The notes beneath the pieces are model-generated. The model made no database searches. It was not told the DNA's origin and saw only the letters and a program-made list of their open reading frames with translations. The translations under genes were made by a program, and so were the position numbers. 39,690 nt of DNA from IMG/VR virus record IMGVR_UViG_3300036851_000114, positions 1 through 39,690 of that record; one strand, written 5' to 3'. The DNA is from a virus. Shown here in pieces: positions 18,876 to 27,498 of this stretch. The first letter of the stretch is position 1, and each line of letters opens with the position of its first letter.

Positions 18876-20350
18876 GTGGTGCGCTAGATCTCGAGCTTCA
18901 TCCAAAGCAAGGGATGGCGCTTTTAACCGAAGCTAATGAACTTGGGTACGGAGGAGCCGCAGGTGGAGGTAAAAGCCATTTAGGCAGAGTTTCCGCGCTT
19001 CATTTTTCCTATAACATCCCTGGTCTTCAAGTTTACTTATTTCGTAGACAACACAACGAATTGGTGAAAAACCATATGATGGGACCGACTTCTTTCCCCG
19101 CTCTTTTATCTCCATGGATTCAAGGCGGTTTTGTAAGAGTGGTTAAAGACGAGATTCGTTTTGCAAATGGCGCAAACAATAAAGACCCGTTTGACGGTGG
19201 TTCTAGAATTTTTCTCTGTCACTGTCAGCACGAGAAAGATGTTTTTAACTGGATGGGTCCAGAAATACATTATTTGATAATTGAGCAGGCTGAACAATTC
19301 ACACCATTCATGATAACTATGCTCAGAGGACGCAATCGCATACCGGACGCTTTGCGAATACCCGATCAGTACAAACGACTATTTCCTCGAGCTTTATACA
19401 CATTTAATCCTGGCGGCGTTGGTCATATGTTCTTTAAGAGCAAGTTTGTTAAAGCTTTAAAGCGCGACGTTGCCGGCGTATCTGAAATTGTAGAACAACC
19501 AGATGAAGAAGGAGGTAAGCGTCGGCAATTTATTCAGGCTAAGCTCGATGATAATCCTTCAGTGAGTCCCGTTGAGTATCGTAAAACTTTACGTGGCCTT
19601 CCTCCTCGTATGACTAAAGCATTAGAAGAGGGCGATTTTGACCAAGTAGTAGGCGCGTTTTTCCCCGAGATTGATAGGCTTAAACATCTTATTAGACCGT
19701 TTGCCCTAGATGATTCTTGGACTACCATAATGGGCATGGATTGGGGTGCGTGCGGGGAGGGCGATCCTTTTGCTATAGGCTGGTGGAAAGTTTTGGGCGA
19801 AAGCGTTCAAGCGTTTAATACAAGAGGGGAAGTTCTTACTTTACCTCGTAATGCCATTGTTTGTTATAGGCGCTGGTATGGGAAGGGATTACCGAAGGTT
19901 ACGGCTAGTGAAGTAGCTAAGGGAGTTCTTTTAAAAGAAGGGAAAGAAAACGTAAGTCTTAGGGTTGCTGGTGGCGACATAGATGACAAACGCGGCCATG
20001 GTCCAAGTATTTTAGAGATATTCAGAGACGAAGGTGTGTATTTTGCTAAAGCCGATAGACGTAGACCGGCAGGACATGCTCAGTTTCGTGAGCGTTTGGT
20101 AGGTAAGAATGGGCGTCCTATGATTTACTGGTTTCAACAATACGAAGATGACCTAGAATCAATTATGAATCTTCAACATGATTTACATAACGTAAATGAT
20201 TGTACCGAGAATGATGATCATAACTATGAAACAGATCGTTATGTTTGTATGGCACGACCCTGGACTGCTGAGCCTGAAGTAAAAAAGCAACAAAAAAATA
20301 CTATTACGTTCAACGACCTTTTGGAGCAGAATGATCTCTATGAGTACTGA
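18872..20350 (+). CDS. terL: Terminase large subunit (packaging ATPase and nuclease)
   Basis: 492 residues. Walker A GGAAGGGKSH at 27-36, Walker B YLIIEQAE at 134-141, the coupling motif TFNPGG at 177-182, and the RNase H-like nuclease from about 285 with IMGMDWGACGEGDP (Asp290), GGDIDDKRG near 370 and an Asp-rich C-terminal NDCTENDDHNYETD segment. The full-length two-domain motor packages DNA into the prohead through the portal. It overlaps both neighbours, TerS by 4 bases and portal by 20 bases. Confidence 0.95.
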   Translation: MSGALDLELHPKQGMALLTEANELGYGGAAGGGKSHLGRVSALHFSYNIPGLQVYLFRRQHNELVKNHMMGPTSFPALLSPWIQGGFVRVVKDEIRFANGANNKDPFDGGSRIFLCHCQHEKDVFNWMGPEIHYLIIEQAEQFTPFMITMLRGRNRIPDALRIPDQYKRLFPRALYTFNPGGVGHMFFKSKFVKALKRDVAGVSEIVEQPDEEGGKRRQFIQAKLDDNPSVSPVEYRKTLRGLPPRMTKALEEGDFDQVVGAFFPEIDRLKHLIRPFALDDSWTTIMGMDWGACGEGDPFAIGWWKVLGESVQAFNTRGEVLTLPRNAIVCYRRWYGKGLPKVTASEVAKGVLLKEGKENVSLRVAGGDIDDKRGHGPSILEIFRDEGVYFAKADRRRPAGHAQFRERLVGKNGRPMIYWFQQYEDDLESIMNLQHDLHNVNDCTENDDHNYETDRYVCMARPWTAEPEVKKQQKNTITFNDLLEQNDLYEY

Positions 20351-22487
20351 TTATGAAGAATCTATAGAAAGTGATATGGTATCACTAAAAGACGAACCAT
20401 CAGCTTATAAGCGGTGGATGACTGAACTTTCTCTTGCTGAACGTGATGCTGAGCGCTGGAAACGTGATGCTAAAACTTGTAATGATCGCTATGCTCTTGA
20501 AAATAGAGAAACAGAAGGTAGAGGAAAATATGCTTCAAGATTTCCTCTTATGTGGTCTAACATTCAAACACTCCAACCCGCTGTTTACTTAAAAGCACCA
20601 AAACCTGAAGTATCAAGAAGATTTAAAGACAAAGACCCGGTTGGTAGATTAGCTTCTCTAGGTTTGGAACGTTGTGCTTATTTTCTTAATGATAGATTCC
20701 AAAAACACCAAGTTCTAAAGCAGGTAAGAGATTCTTATCTTGTAGTTGGATTAGGTCAAGCAAGAAGTTTTTTTGATGTAGCCTTTGAAGGTGATGAACT
20801 TGCCTATGCTTATCCGTTTTCTAAATATATTCATTACTGTGATTATCAAGAATCTCCTGCAAGAAACGAAGAGGAAATCCGTTGGAAAGCATTTAAAAGC
20901 TATATGTCCCGTGATGAGTTGCGAGAACGATTCGGTAAAAAAGCTGCTAATACTTCTTTAACCAATTCTCCTAAAAACTGGGATGAAGATAGGTATGGTT
21001 CAAGACCACCATCTGCATTAAAACAAGCTGAAGTGTGGGAACTCTGGCATTTAGAATCAAAGATGGTTTTTTGGTTTAGTCCTGGTAAGCCTGACTCATT
21101 TTTGGATATACGAAAAAATCCGTTAGGGTTAGATAAGTTTTTCCCGTGTCCCAAAGCTGTTAAAGCAACCTGTTCTCTGGGCTCTATTAGACCCGTTCCT
21201 GATTTTATTTATTATGAAGATCAAGCAAAAGAAATAGACCAATTAACGCAGCGTATTTGTGCATTAGAACGAATGATTCGTTTCGCGGGTGTACATAATG
21301 CCGCAATTGCCGAGCTTGGCCGCATTGCTACCGAATCAGTTGAGAACAGACTTTTAGCTGCTAAAAACTGGCAGTTTTTTTCAGAAGCTGGTGGCCTTAA
21401 GGGCAACATGGACATTCTTCCAATTGCCGAAATGACGGAGGTTTTAGTACAACTTTATTCAGCAAGAGACGCTAAGATTCAAGATGTTTATCAGATTACA
21501 GGCATATCAGACATTATTCGTGGGCAAGTTAATGCAAATGAAACGGCTACTGCATCAAGTGGAAAGATTCAATTTGCTACTTTAAGACTCCAGGATAGAC
21601 AGGACCTAATAGCTAATTTTGGTAGAGACTTAATGGAACTTGAACTTGAAATAGCTTCGAAACATTTACCAGATGATATTTTTTCTGAAATTGCTGGTGT
21701 TTCTCAAATGGAGCCTAAAGACCAAGAGCTTTGGCCTTACGCATTAGAGCTTATTCGAAATGACTTATTAAAAGATTTTAGACTAGACATTGAGACGGAT
21801 TCTACGATTGCAATGGACGAAGAATCACAAAAACAACAACGCATAGAATTACTAAATGTTAGCGGTGCTTTTATAGACAAGGTTGCCGCAGCATCACAGA
21901 ATATGCCCGATATGGTGCCGATAGCAGGTGAAATGCTTAGTTTTGTAATGAGAACATTTAAGAATGGAAGACAACTTGAGGGCGTAGTTGATTCCTGGGT
22001 TGATGATATCAAAGCTCAAATTGAACAGGCCAAGGCTAATCCGCAACCTCCACCTCCTGACCCTGCAATGTTAAAGGTTCAACAGGATGGCCAGAAAATT
22101 CAAATGGAAGTACGGGCCGAAATGCAAAAAGCTACAATGGCAGAACAAACAAAACAAGCTGAATTCCCTGTAAGACAATTAGAGGCTGAAGCCAAACGCC
22201 AAGAAATGATACTAAAGCAACAAGAAACTCAACTGAAAATGCAACAGGTGCAGTTACAACGCGAGCAAATTGCTTTTGAACGAGAGAAACTAAAGACTGA
22301 TATAATTACTACCAAAATTGAATCGGACACGGATATTAAAAAAGCGGAGCTTGGACTAGCCACAGCAACTGTTAAAGCCAATTCTAATGGCGATAGTGAA
22401 ACATCTGATAAAAAGAAACTTACCCGCATTCTTTTTTCAGATGGCAAAGAAGCTATTATGGCTGATGAGCCAATGCCAACAGAATAA
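20331..22487 (+). CDS. Portal protein (P22-like size class)
   Basis: 718 residues; ATG 20331 follows TTGGAG and overlaps TerL by 20 bases. The N half has RDAKTCNDRYALENRETEG and FPLMWSNIQTLQPAVYLKAPKPEVSRRFKDKDP, the typical podovirus portal opening, and the central region has a long clip/stem stretch (GQVNANETATASSGKIQFATL). The last 150 residues are a Gln/Glu/Lys coiled coil (KQAEFPVRQLEAEAKRQEMI), like the barrel of P22 gp1. It forms the dodecameric DNA channel at one capsid vertex. Confidence 0.92.
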   Translation: MISMSTDYEESIESDMVSLKDEPSAYKRWMTELSLAERDAERWKRDAKTCNDRYALENRETEGRGKYASRFPLMWSNIQTLQPAVYLKAPKPEVSRRFKDKDPVGRLASLGLERCAYFLNDRFQKHQVLKQVRDSYLVVGLGQARSFFDVAFEGDELAYAYPFSKYIHYCDYQESPARNEEEIRWKAFKSYMSRDELRERFGKKAANTSLTNSPKNWDEDRYGSRPPSALKQAEVWELWHLESKMVFWFSPGKPDSFLDIRKNPLGLDKFFPCPKAVKATCSLGSIRPVPDFIYYEDQAKEIDQLTQRICALERMIRFAGVHNAAIAELGRIATESVENRLLAAKNWQFFSEAGGLKGNMDILPIAEMTEVLVQLYSARDAKIQDVYQITGISDIIRGQVNANETATASSGKIQFATLRLQDRQDLIANFGRDLMELELEIASKHLPDDIFSEIAGVSQMEPKDQELWPYALELIRNDLLKDFRLDIETDSTIAMDEESQKQQRIELLNVSGAFIDKVAAASQNMPDMVPIAGEMLSFVMRTFKNGRQLEGVVDSWVDDIKAQIEQAKANPQPPPPDPAMLKVQQDGQKIQMEVRAEMQKATMAEQTKQAEFPVRQLEAEAKRQEMILKQQETQLKMQQVQLQREQIAFEREKLKTDIITTKIESDTDIKKAELGLATATVKANSNGDSETSDKKKLTRILFSDGKEAIMADEPMPTE

Positions 22488-22492
22488 TCTTT

Positions 22493-23593
22493 ATGCGTGG
22501 TATTATTGAGTATGGATCACTTATACATTCTAGACCCCTATCTCTTCCCTATTTAAGCTCTCAATCTACATTTGACCGAGTTCAGGAAGCTCCTATAGAC
22601 GGGGTAGCTTTTGAGATTGAAAACGATTCTAGCACTCGTATTAGCCGTTTACTTTATAGTACCACTGAATACGGGATGGATGATTGTACCCAGATGCTTT
22701 CGGTAATAAAAGATCGATACAAAATTGGATGGGGACGGGTTCGATACAACTGGGCTATCATCCAATTTCTCAATAATACTATCGATTGGTTTAGTAGTGA
22801 TATTCAAATCGTTATAAACAACTTTTCTTTTGTTGCTGAATTTGTAAAAGAGGCGGGTCTTTATGGAATATTTTTCGATCCTCAACCATACGGATCAAAT
22901 CAGTGGAAATATTCTGCAATGCCTCAAAAAACTTCACATACTTTTGAACAATACGAAGCTCAAGTTTATAAATGTGCTAGACGAATTGCAGAAAATTGGA
23001 GGCGGCAGAAATCCGATATACAGATATTTTTTATTAAATCATACGTACTTTATTATGATGAGATTGTAAGTTCAGGGCAAGCCGATGCCGTCTATGGATT
23101 TTATAAAGCTTTTCTTGACGGAATCTATGATGAGTTTGGAGAAAATCAAGCAATCACAATTTCAGATCCTTCGCGTCCTCTTTCTTATGGCAAAAATTCT
23201 GGTGCTCGAATAGTCATATCAAACAATGAGTCTTTTGCTTGTAAAACATCGCCGTGTGCCGTGGATAAGTATGCTCGTATTACCGGCTCTATTGATTCTA
23301 GATATAAAGGAGGAACTGTTTATTTTGACGAGTTGAGTCAATTCTCTTTAGGAGCATGGGCGGAATATGTAGTTGCTCCTAGTGTTTTTAACAACTCCGA
23401 TCCCACCGTAAATTATCATACCGCAACTGAGTGGCGAACTTCTCTTGGTTATCTAGCCGATCAATCAATTGAGTGGTTGTGGTTGTTTACAAACGATTAT
23501 AATCTTTTTAACCACGACCCTCTTTTTTCAGTTTTGAATTCGCTATATGTGACTGCTTTAAGAAATTTTAGAGTGGATAAAGGGCTAACATGA
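22493..23593 (+). CDS. Possible glycosidase-like TIM-barrel protein inserted between portal and scaffold
   Basis: 366 residues. Alternating strands and helices: DGVAFEIEND near 37, IQIVINNFSFVAEFVKEAG, LYGIFFDPQPYGSNQWKYS at about 122-140, IQIFFIKSYVLYYDEIVSSG, GGTVYFDELSQFSLGAW, SIEWLWLFTNDYN. Carboxylates at strand ends (FFDPQ, YFDE, TNDY) and the WLWLFTND strand resemble a barrel hydrolase active site. No signal peptide. Packaging-to-capsid genes rarely carry an enzyme, so this may be a moron or a virion-associated wall/polysaccharide hydrolase. It overlaps the next gene by 4 bases. Confidence 0.5.
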   Translation: MRGIIEYGSLIHSRPLSLPYLSSQSTFDRVQEAPIDGVAFEIENDSSTRISRLLYSTTEYGMDDCTQMLSVIKDRYKIGWGRVRYNWAIIQFLNNTIDWFSSDIQIVINNFSFVAEFVKEAGLYGIFFDPQPYGSNQWKYSAMPQKTSHTFEQYEAQVYKCARRIAENWRRQKSDIQIFFIKSYVLYYDEIVSSGQADAVYGFYKAFLDGIYDEFGENQAITISDPSRPLSYGKNSGARIVISNNESFACKTSPCAVDKYARITGSIDSRYKGGTVYFDELSQFSLGAWAEYVVAPSVFNNSDPTVNYHTATEWRTSLGYLADQSIEWLWLFTNDYNLFNHDPLFSVLNSLYVTALRNFRVDKGLT

Positions 23594-24069
23594 CGCTGGC
23601 GCTCCTATTTTCACAAACCAAAGATTTTCATGATGGGATAAAACTTCCTGGCGACAGGATTAGAAAGCCCTTACCCAAAGGGTATCGTTATCTTCATGAA
23701 AGACCACTAGAAGAATCTGAAGAGTCCAAAGAAACCATTAAGAAAGTTATTAAACCACCAAAGAAGGTGGAGTTAATGCCTGTTTCTGAAATTCAGGTAA
23801 AAACCCTAGCTGAAATGTTTAAGGGAGATTTGTATCCAGGATATCTTTATAATCTCTTAGATCTTGTAGAATTAGGCTCTGAAATTCCCTTAATAGACTT
23901 ACAGCTTGCTAAATTAGAAGCGGAGCTTTATCAAAAAATTGCAAAAGAACAAGAACAAATAGGTTTACTAAATGATTTAAATCAGTGGTTATTTAAACAA
24001 ATTCAAGAACTTAGGTTCTCTGATGATGAGATCTTAACGATACTTTTTCTTGCTCGAAAAAAACACTAG
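23590..24069 (+). CDS. Hypothetical protein, 159 aa
   Basis: The ATG overlaps the previous stop. Residues 1-65 are polar and probably flexible (GIKLPGDRIRKPLPKGYRYL, EESEESKETIKKVIKPPKK). Residues 70-155 are helical (EIQVKTLAEMFKGDLYPGYL, LQLAKLEAELYQKIAKEQEQIGLLNDL, DEILTILFLARKK). It lies between portal and scaffold, so a head assembly accessory role is possible. No family recognised. Confidence 0.65.
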   Translation: MTLALLFSQTKDFHDGIKLPGDRIRKPLPKGYRYLHERPLEESEESKETIKKVIKPPKKVELMPVSEIQVKTLAEMFKGDLYPGYLYNLLDLVELGSEIPLIDLQLAKLEAELYQKIAKEQEQIGLLNDLNQWLFKQIQELRFSDDEILTILFLARKKH

Positions 24070-24106
24070 TGACAAAGAAAAAAAATAGTTCAAACTGGAA
24101 TTGATT

Positions 24107-24463
24107 ATGGCTACCTTTGGAAAGTGGCGCTGGAATAAAGAAACAAAATTATTTGAGCCTTATGACGCTCCTTCTCCAAAGGAGATACATAACGTGATTG
24201 ATGACACGATGGTTCCTTTGAAACATCCTATAAGCGGGAAGGTGTATGATTCAAAGACTGAATTTAGAAAAGAAACAAAGGCTAGGGGTTTAATAGAAAT
24301 TGGGACCGAAACTTTACCCGATCCTAATAAGCGAAAAGATGTTGATAAAGGTGATCGTAAGCAGGCAGTTATTGATGCTTATCAATTAGAGAAGGAAGAT
24401 GCAAGAAGACGAAAATACGGGAGAAGTCCCGTCGACAGAAACTACCGAGACAGAAAGTACTAA
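24107..24463 (+). CDS. Conserved phage head-region protein, 118 aa
   Basis: ATG 24107 is preferred over an in-frame TTG at 24101. It starts MATFGKWRWNKETKLFEPYD and has a conserved-looking KHPISGKVYDSKTEFRKETK segment followed by GLIEIGTE, which I recognise from small proteins before scaffold genes in podoviruses of environmental origin. The C-terminus is basic (RKYGRSPVDRNYRDRKY). It overlaps the scaffold gene by 65 bases in another frame, an unusually long overlap. Confidence 0.65.
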   Translation: MATFGKWRWNKETKLFEPYDAPSPKEIHNVIDDTMVPLKHPISGKVYDSKTEFRKETKARGLIEIGTETLPDPNKRKDVDKGDRKQAVIDAYQLEKEDARRRKYGRSPVDRNYRDRKY

Positions 24464-25475
24464 CTTAGAAACACCTTCTAAAATAGAAGTTTCTGATAGT
24501 ATACGGACGGATCCTGAGCCTACAAAACTTACTCGTCATCAAGCGATAAAAAAATCAATTAATATTCAAAAAAGCAAAAACGAAGAATCAAAAATTCCTG
24601 AACCAATTACTACACAAGCTACCTCTCAAGGGCTCCAACCTCATAAGGGTTGGAATAAAGTTTTAAAGACTAAGTTTTCTACTTGGAGCCCAGAAGAACA
24701 AAAAGAAGCGTTGGAGTGGCAAGAAAGCCGAGATAAAGACATTCAAAGTAAATTTACTCAGTGGGGAGAGAAAGCAAAAACTGCAGAGTCTTGGAACCAG
24801 ATAGGAGAAGATTATAAAGACTATTTTGAAGCAACTGGTGGTTTTGCTCCTGAAAGATTACAGAACCTAGTTCAAGCCGATATTTTTTTAGATCAAAATC
24901 CCATAGCTGCTCTTAAGTGGCTTGCTGAAACAAAGGGAATAAAAATTCAAATTCAGGGAGATAATGGCCAAACTTATCCACCGCAATTAAATCATGAAAC
25001 TTTAGCTTTAAGACAAGAGCTTTCTGAACTTAAAAAAACCACTCAAACAATTTTAGAACAAGAACAAAATAAGTTTAAAGCACAAGCAGAAGCCGAAGTT
25101 GAAAGTTTTATAAACGCTACTAACGAAGCTGGAGAGCCCATTCACCCATATCTTCATGATGAAGAATTATCAGCAGAAATAAATGCTGATATGGAGGTGA
25201 TAGTAGATAAGATATTAAAAGCCCACCCGAAAAGACCCATACAACAAGTGCTAAAGGAGGCATACACGAAAGCCGTCCGAGCAAATGATGTTGCATGGGA
25301 ACGGGAGCAACAAAAAGCAACTTCTCTAAAACAAGAGGAGTTAAAGAAAAAGGCGAAAGCGGCAAAAACTGCTGGCTCCTCTGTTAGAGGATCACCGGTT
25401 GGTTCCACTGAGTTTTCGCCTCAGGGAAAGGCAAGACGCGAGGTAATCGAGCATCTTGTAAGAAATAGAACTTAA
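24399..25475 (+). CDS. Capsid scaffold protein
   Basis: 358 residues, AAGGAAG before the ATG. The N-terminal 90 residues are low-complexity and acidic (EDENTGEVPSTETTETEST); the centre is Glu/Lys/Gln-rich helix (LALRQELSELKKTTQTILEQ) and the C-terminus is basic helix (EQQKATSLKQEELKKKAKAA). This is the composition of internal scaffolds, which bind coat protein through a basic C-terminal helix, and it lies directly before the major capsid gene. Confidence 0.8.
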   Translation: MQEDENTGEVPSTETTETESTNLETPSKIEVSDSIRTDPEPTKLTRHQAIKKSINIQKSKNEESKIPEPITTQATSQGLQPHKGWNKVLKTKFSTWSPEEQKEALEWQESRDKDIQSKFTQWGEKAKTAESWNQIGEDYKDYFEATGGFAPERLQNLVQADIFLDQNPIAALKWLAETKGIKIQIQGDNGQTYPPQLNHETLALRQELSELKKTTQTILEQEQNKFKAQAEAEVESFINATNEAGEPIHPYLHDEELSAEINADMEVIVDKILKAHPKRPIQQVLKEAYTKAVRANDVAWEREQQKATSLKQEELKKKAKAAKTAGSSVRGSPVGSTEFSPQGKARREVIEHLVRNRT

Positions 25476-25494
25476 AAAATTTTAGAGGCTAAAA

Positions 25495-26460
25495 ATGGCT
25501 GATTTAAACATTGGTGAAATAGCTGCAACAACGCTAGAGATCCGAAGTCCGGATGTTGCCGACAATATGCTCGACAACATTGCGTACTTAAACGTACTAA
25601 AACAAAAAGGAAGAATTAAACCTGTTAGTGGTGGGAATGTAGACTATGAAGCGATTGCATACCAGGATACGAGTGGTTTTGATTGGTATAGTGGTTGGGA
25701 TCCTCTTGCTACTACTCAAGTTCCTGTTGTAGACGTTCTTCAATTTTCGCTTAAACAGTGTGCTGTTCCTGTAATGATGAGCGGAAGAGAAGAGCTTCAG
25801 AACATGGGAGAAGAGCAGGTAATAGATCTTCTTGATGAGAAGATAGAAAACTCTGAGCGAACCATGAAAAATAACATGGAAGTCGGATTGTTTTCTGATG
25901 GAACTGGAACAGGCGGAGACCAGATAGAAGGCTTACAACTTTTTATTGGAGATACTCCGAGTTCTGGAACTATTGGTGGTGTTGCTGCTTCAAATTCGTT
26001 TTGGCAGAACATTGCTTATGATGTTTCATCTAGTACTTATGCAACTTTTACTTCTGCAACTGCGCAATCAATTATAAACAATGCTTATGTTCAGGCCGTA
26101 AGAGGAAACGATGCTCCGAATGCTGCTTTTGCTGACAATAACTACTTTGTGCCGTTTCTTGAATCACTTCAAGCAATGCAGAGAGTAACTAATGACAAAA
26201 CAGCAAGATTGGGATTTACCTCTGTTTGGTACATGAATATGGAGGTGTTTCTAGCTGGTGGTAGACAGGGGGCTTGTCCATCAAACCATTTTTATATGGT
26301 TAATATGGATTACATTAAGTTTAGGCCACATAGACGTAGAAACATGGTGCCACTAAAGAGAAGAGATAGCTTTAACCAAGATGGATTTATTCAGTATCTA
26401 ACTTGGGCTGGTTATCATGTGATTACAAATCGCTTCTTGCAAGTTGTAGTAAAGCAGTGA
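25495..26460 (+). CDS. Major capsid protein
   Basis: 321 residues, AGAGG upstream of ATG 25495. It starts MADLNIGEIAATTLEIRSPD and has GGNVDYEAIAYQDTSGFDWY, VPVMMSGREELQNMGEEQVIDLLDEKIENSERTMKN (a long spine-like helix), LFSDGTGTGGDQIEGLQLFIG and the C-terminal beta end YHVITNRFLQVVVKQ. This is the pattern of a group of HK97-fold capsid proteins common in environmental podoviruses. Position after the scaffold supports it. It builds the icosahedral head. Confidence 0.88.
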   Translation: MADLNIGEIAATTLEIRSPDVADNMLDNIAYLNVLKQKGRIKPVSGGNVDYEAIAYQDTSGFDWYSGWDPLATTQVPVVDVLQFSLKQCAVPVMMSGREELQNMGEEQVIDLLDEKIENSERTMKNNMEVGLFSDGTGTGGDQIEGLQLFIGDTPSSGTIGGVAASNSFWQNIAYDVSSSTYATFTSATAQSIINNAYVQAVRGNDAPNAAFADNNYFVPFLESLQAMQRVTNDKTARLGFTSVWYMNMEVFLAGGRQGACPSNHFYMVNMDYIKFRPHRRRNMVPLKRRDSFNQDGFIQYLTWAGYHVITNRFLQVVVKQ

Positions 26461-26479
26461 TAAATCGAGTAATATTAAT

Positions 26480-26932
26480 ATGTTAGAACATCGCTTTCTA
26501 TCAAAAATTAAGAAAGTCTCTTCCGGTTGTTGGGAGTGGCAATCTACTCTTCAACAACAAGGATACGGACATTTTTGGTTTGAAGGTAGGCAGATGATGG
26601 CGCATAGAATGGCATATCAACTTTTTCGTGGGGAAATTCCAAGGGGAATTTTGGTATGCCACACTTGCGATAATCCTAGATGTGTTAACCCTGAACATCT
26701 ATTTTTAGGAACTTCTAAAGATAAAGCTATTGATAGAAACCAAAAATTTAGAAATTGGGGTCGTCGAAAATTGTCGGATGAAGCAGTAAGGGAAATTCTT
26801 GAATTAATAAAAGAAGGTAATTTAGTTCAAAGAGAAATAGCTGCAAAATTCGGAGTCAATCAAGATTGTATTTCGCGGATTAAACAAGGCAGGCGATATT
26901 ACTTGAAATCACCAACGCTAAATAATTTATAG
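26480..26932 (+). CDS. Free-standing HNH endonuclease inserted in the capsid operon
   Basis: 150 residues. Starts MLEHRFLSKIKKVSSGCWEW; the HNH core is MMAHRMAYQLFRGEIPRG, then LVCHTCDNPRCVNPEHLFLG, the common phage HNH type with CH-C-N-C-NPEHL. Residues 95-140 are an HTH (KLSDEAVREILELIKEGN, IAAKFGVNQDCISRIKQG). It lies between the major capsid and decoration genes with no clear ribosome site and does not match its structural neighbours, so it is a homing-type intruder. Confidence 0.9.
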   Translation: MLEHRFLSKIKKVSSGCWEWQSTLQQQGYGHFWFEGRQMMAHRMAYQLFRGEIPRGILVCHTCDNPRCVNPEHLFLGTSKDKAIDRNQKFRNWGRRKLSDEAVREILELIKEGNLVQREIAAKFGVNQDCISRIKQGRRYYLKSPTLNNL

Positions 26933-26942
26933 GAGAAATAAT

Positions 26943-27446
26943 ATGGCTTACACAATTAACGCATTAGCACCATCAATGGGGGGGCTTCCCCCTATTGCAA
27001 GCTTTGACACTCTTGATAGTCGATATCTTGGCTATCGAGTGGTTGGGTTTGATCCTGACAGAGGATATGGGGAGTTTATTTATCTTAAAGGAGTAGCCTC
27101 AACTGCAATTGGAAGTTGGGTAACTATTTTCCCTGATGATTGGACAACTGCTCTTTTAGTAGCAAACGCTATTGGTGATGTTGGTATTGCAATGTCAGCA
27201 AATATCGTTGCCACAACCGGTGGTTGGTATCAAATATACGGCAAAGCAAGTGGTTTGGCGCTAACTGCTTTTGCCGACAATGGCCGTTGTTATGCTACGG
27301 CTACTGCTGGGAGTATTGATGATGCAGTAGTTGATGGTGATTTGGTGCATAAAGCATTAGGAGCTTCTGCTGTAAACGAAACAACGCTACTAGCGGACTT
27401 TGAAATTCATTATCCATATAATGATGACATAAACAGTAATGACTAA
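26943..27446 (+). CDS. Probable capsid decoration protein
   Basis: 167 residues, AGGAG before ATG. Starts MAYTINALAPSMGGLPPIAS and has FDTLDSRYLGYRVVGFDPDRGYGEFIYLKGVA, GSWVTIFPDDW, then a Gly/Ala/Val beta domain with GIAMSANIVATTGGWYQIYG and DFEIHYPYNDD at the end. Head decoration proteins placed right after the capsid gene share the pattern of GEFxYLxGVAxTxxGxWV and Trp-Tyr strands. It ends before a strong hairpin. Confidence 0.65.
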   Translation: MAYTINALAPSMGGLPPIASFDTLDSRYLGYRVVGFDPDRGYGEFIYLKGVASTAIGSWVTIFPDDWTTALLVANAIGDVGIAMSANIVATTGGWYQIYGKASGLALTAFADNGRCYATATAGSIDDAVVDGDLVHKALGASAVNETTLLADFEIHYPYNDDINSND

Positions 27447-27456
27447 TTAGATAATG

Positions 27457-27479
27457 GTGGGGAGTTTTTAGCTCCCCAC
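27457..27479 (+). terminator. GTGGGGAG/CTCCCCAC hairpin after the decoration gene
   Basis: Perfect 8-bp arms (27457-27464 and 27472-27479) around a loop TTTTTAG, followed by TAACTTTT. The T-run is weak, so termination would be partial: it probably lowers the level of downstream tail genes relative to capsid genes. It could also stabilise the 3' end of the capsid mRNA. Confidence 0.65.
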
Positions 27480-27498
27480 TAACTTTTGTGAGAAACAG

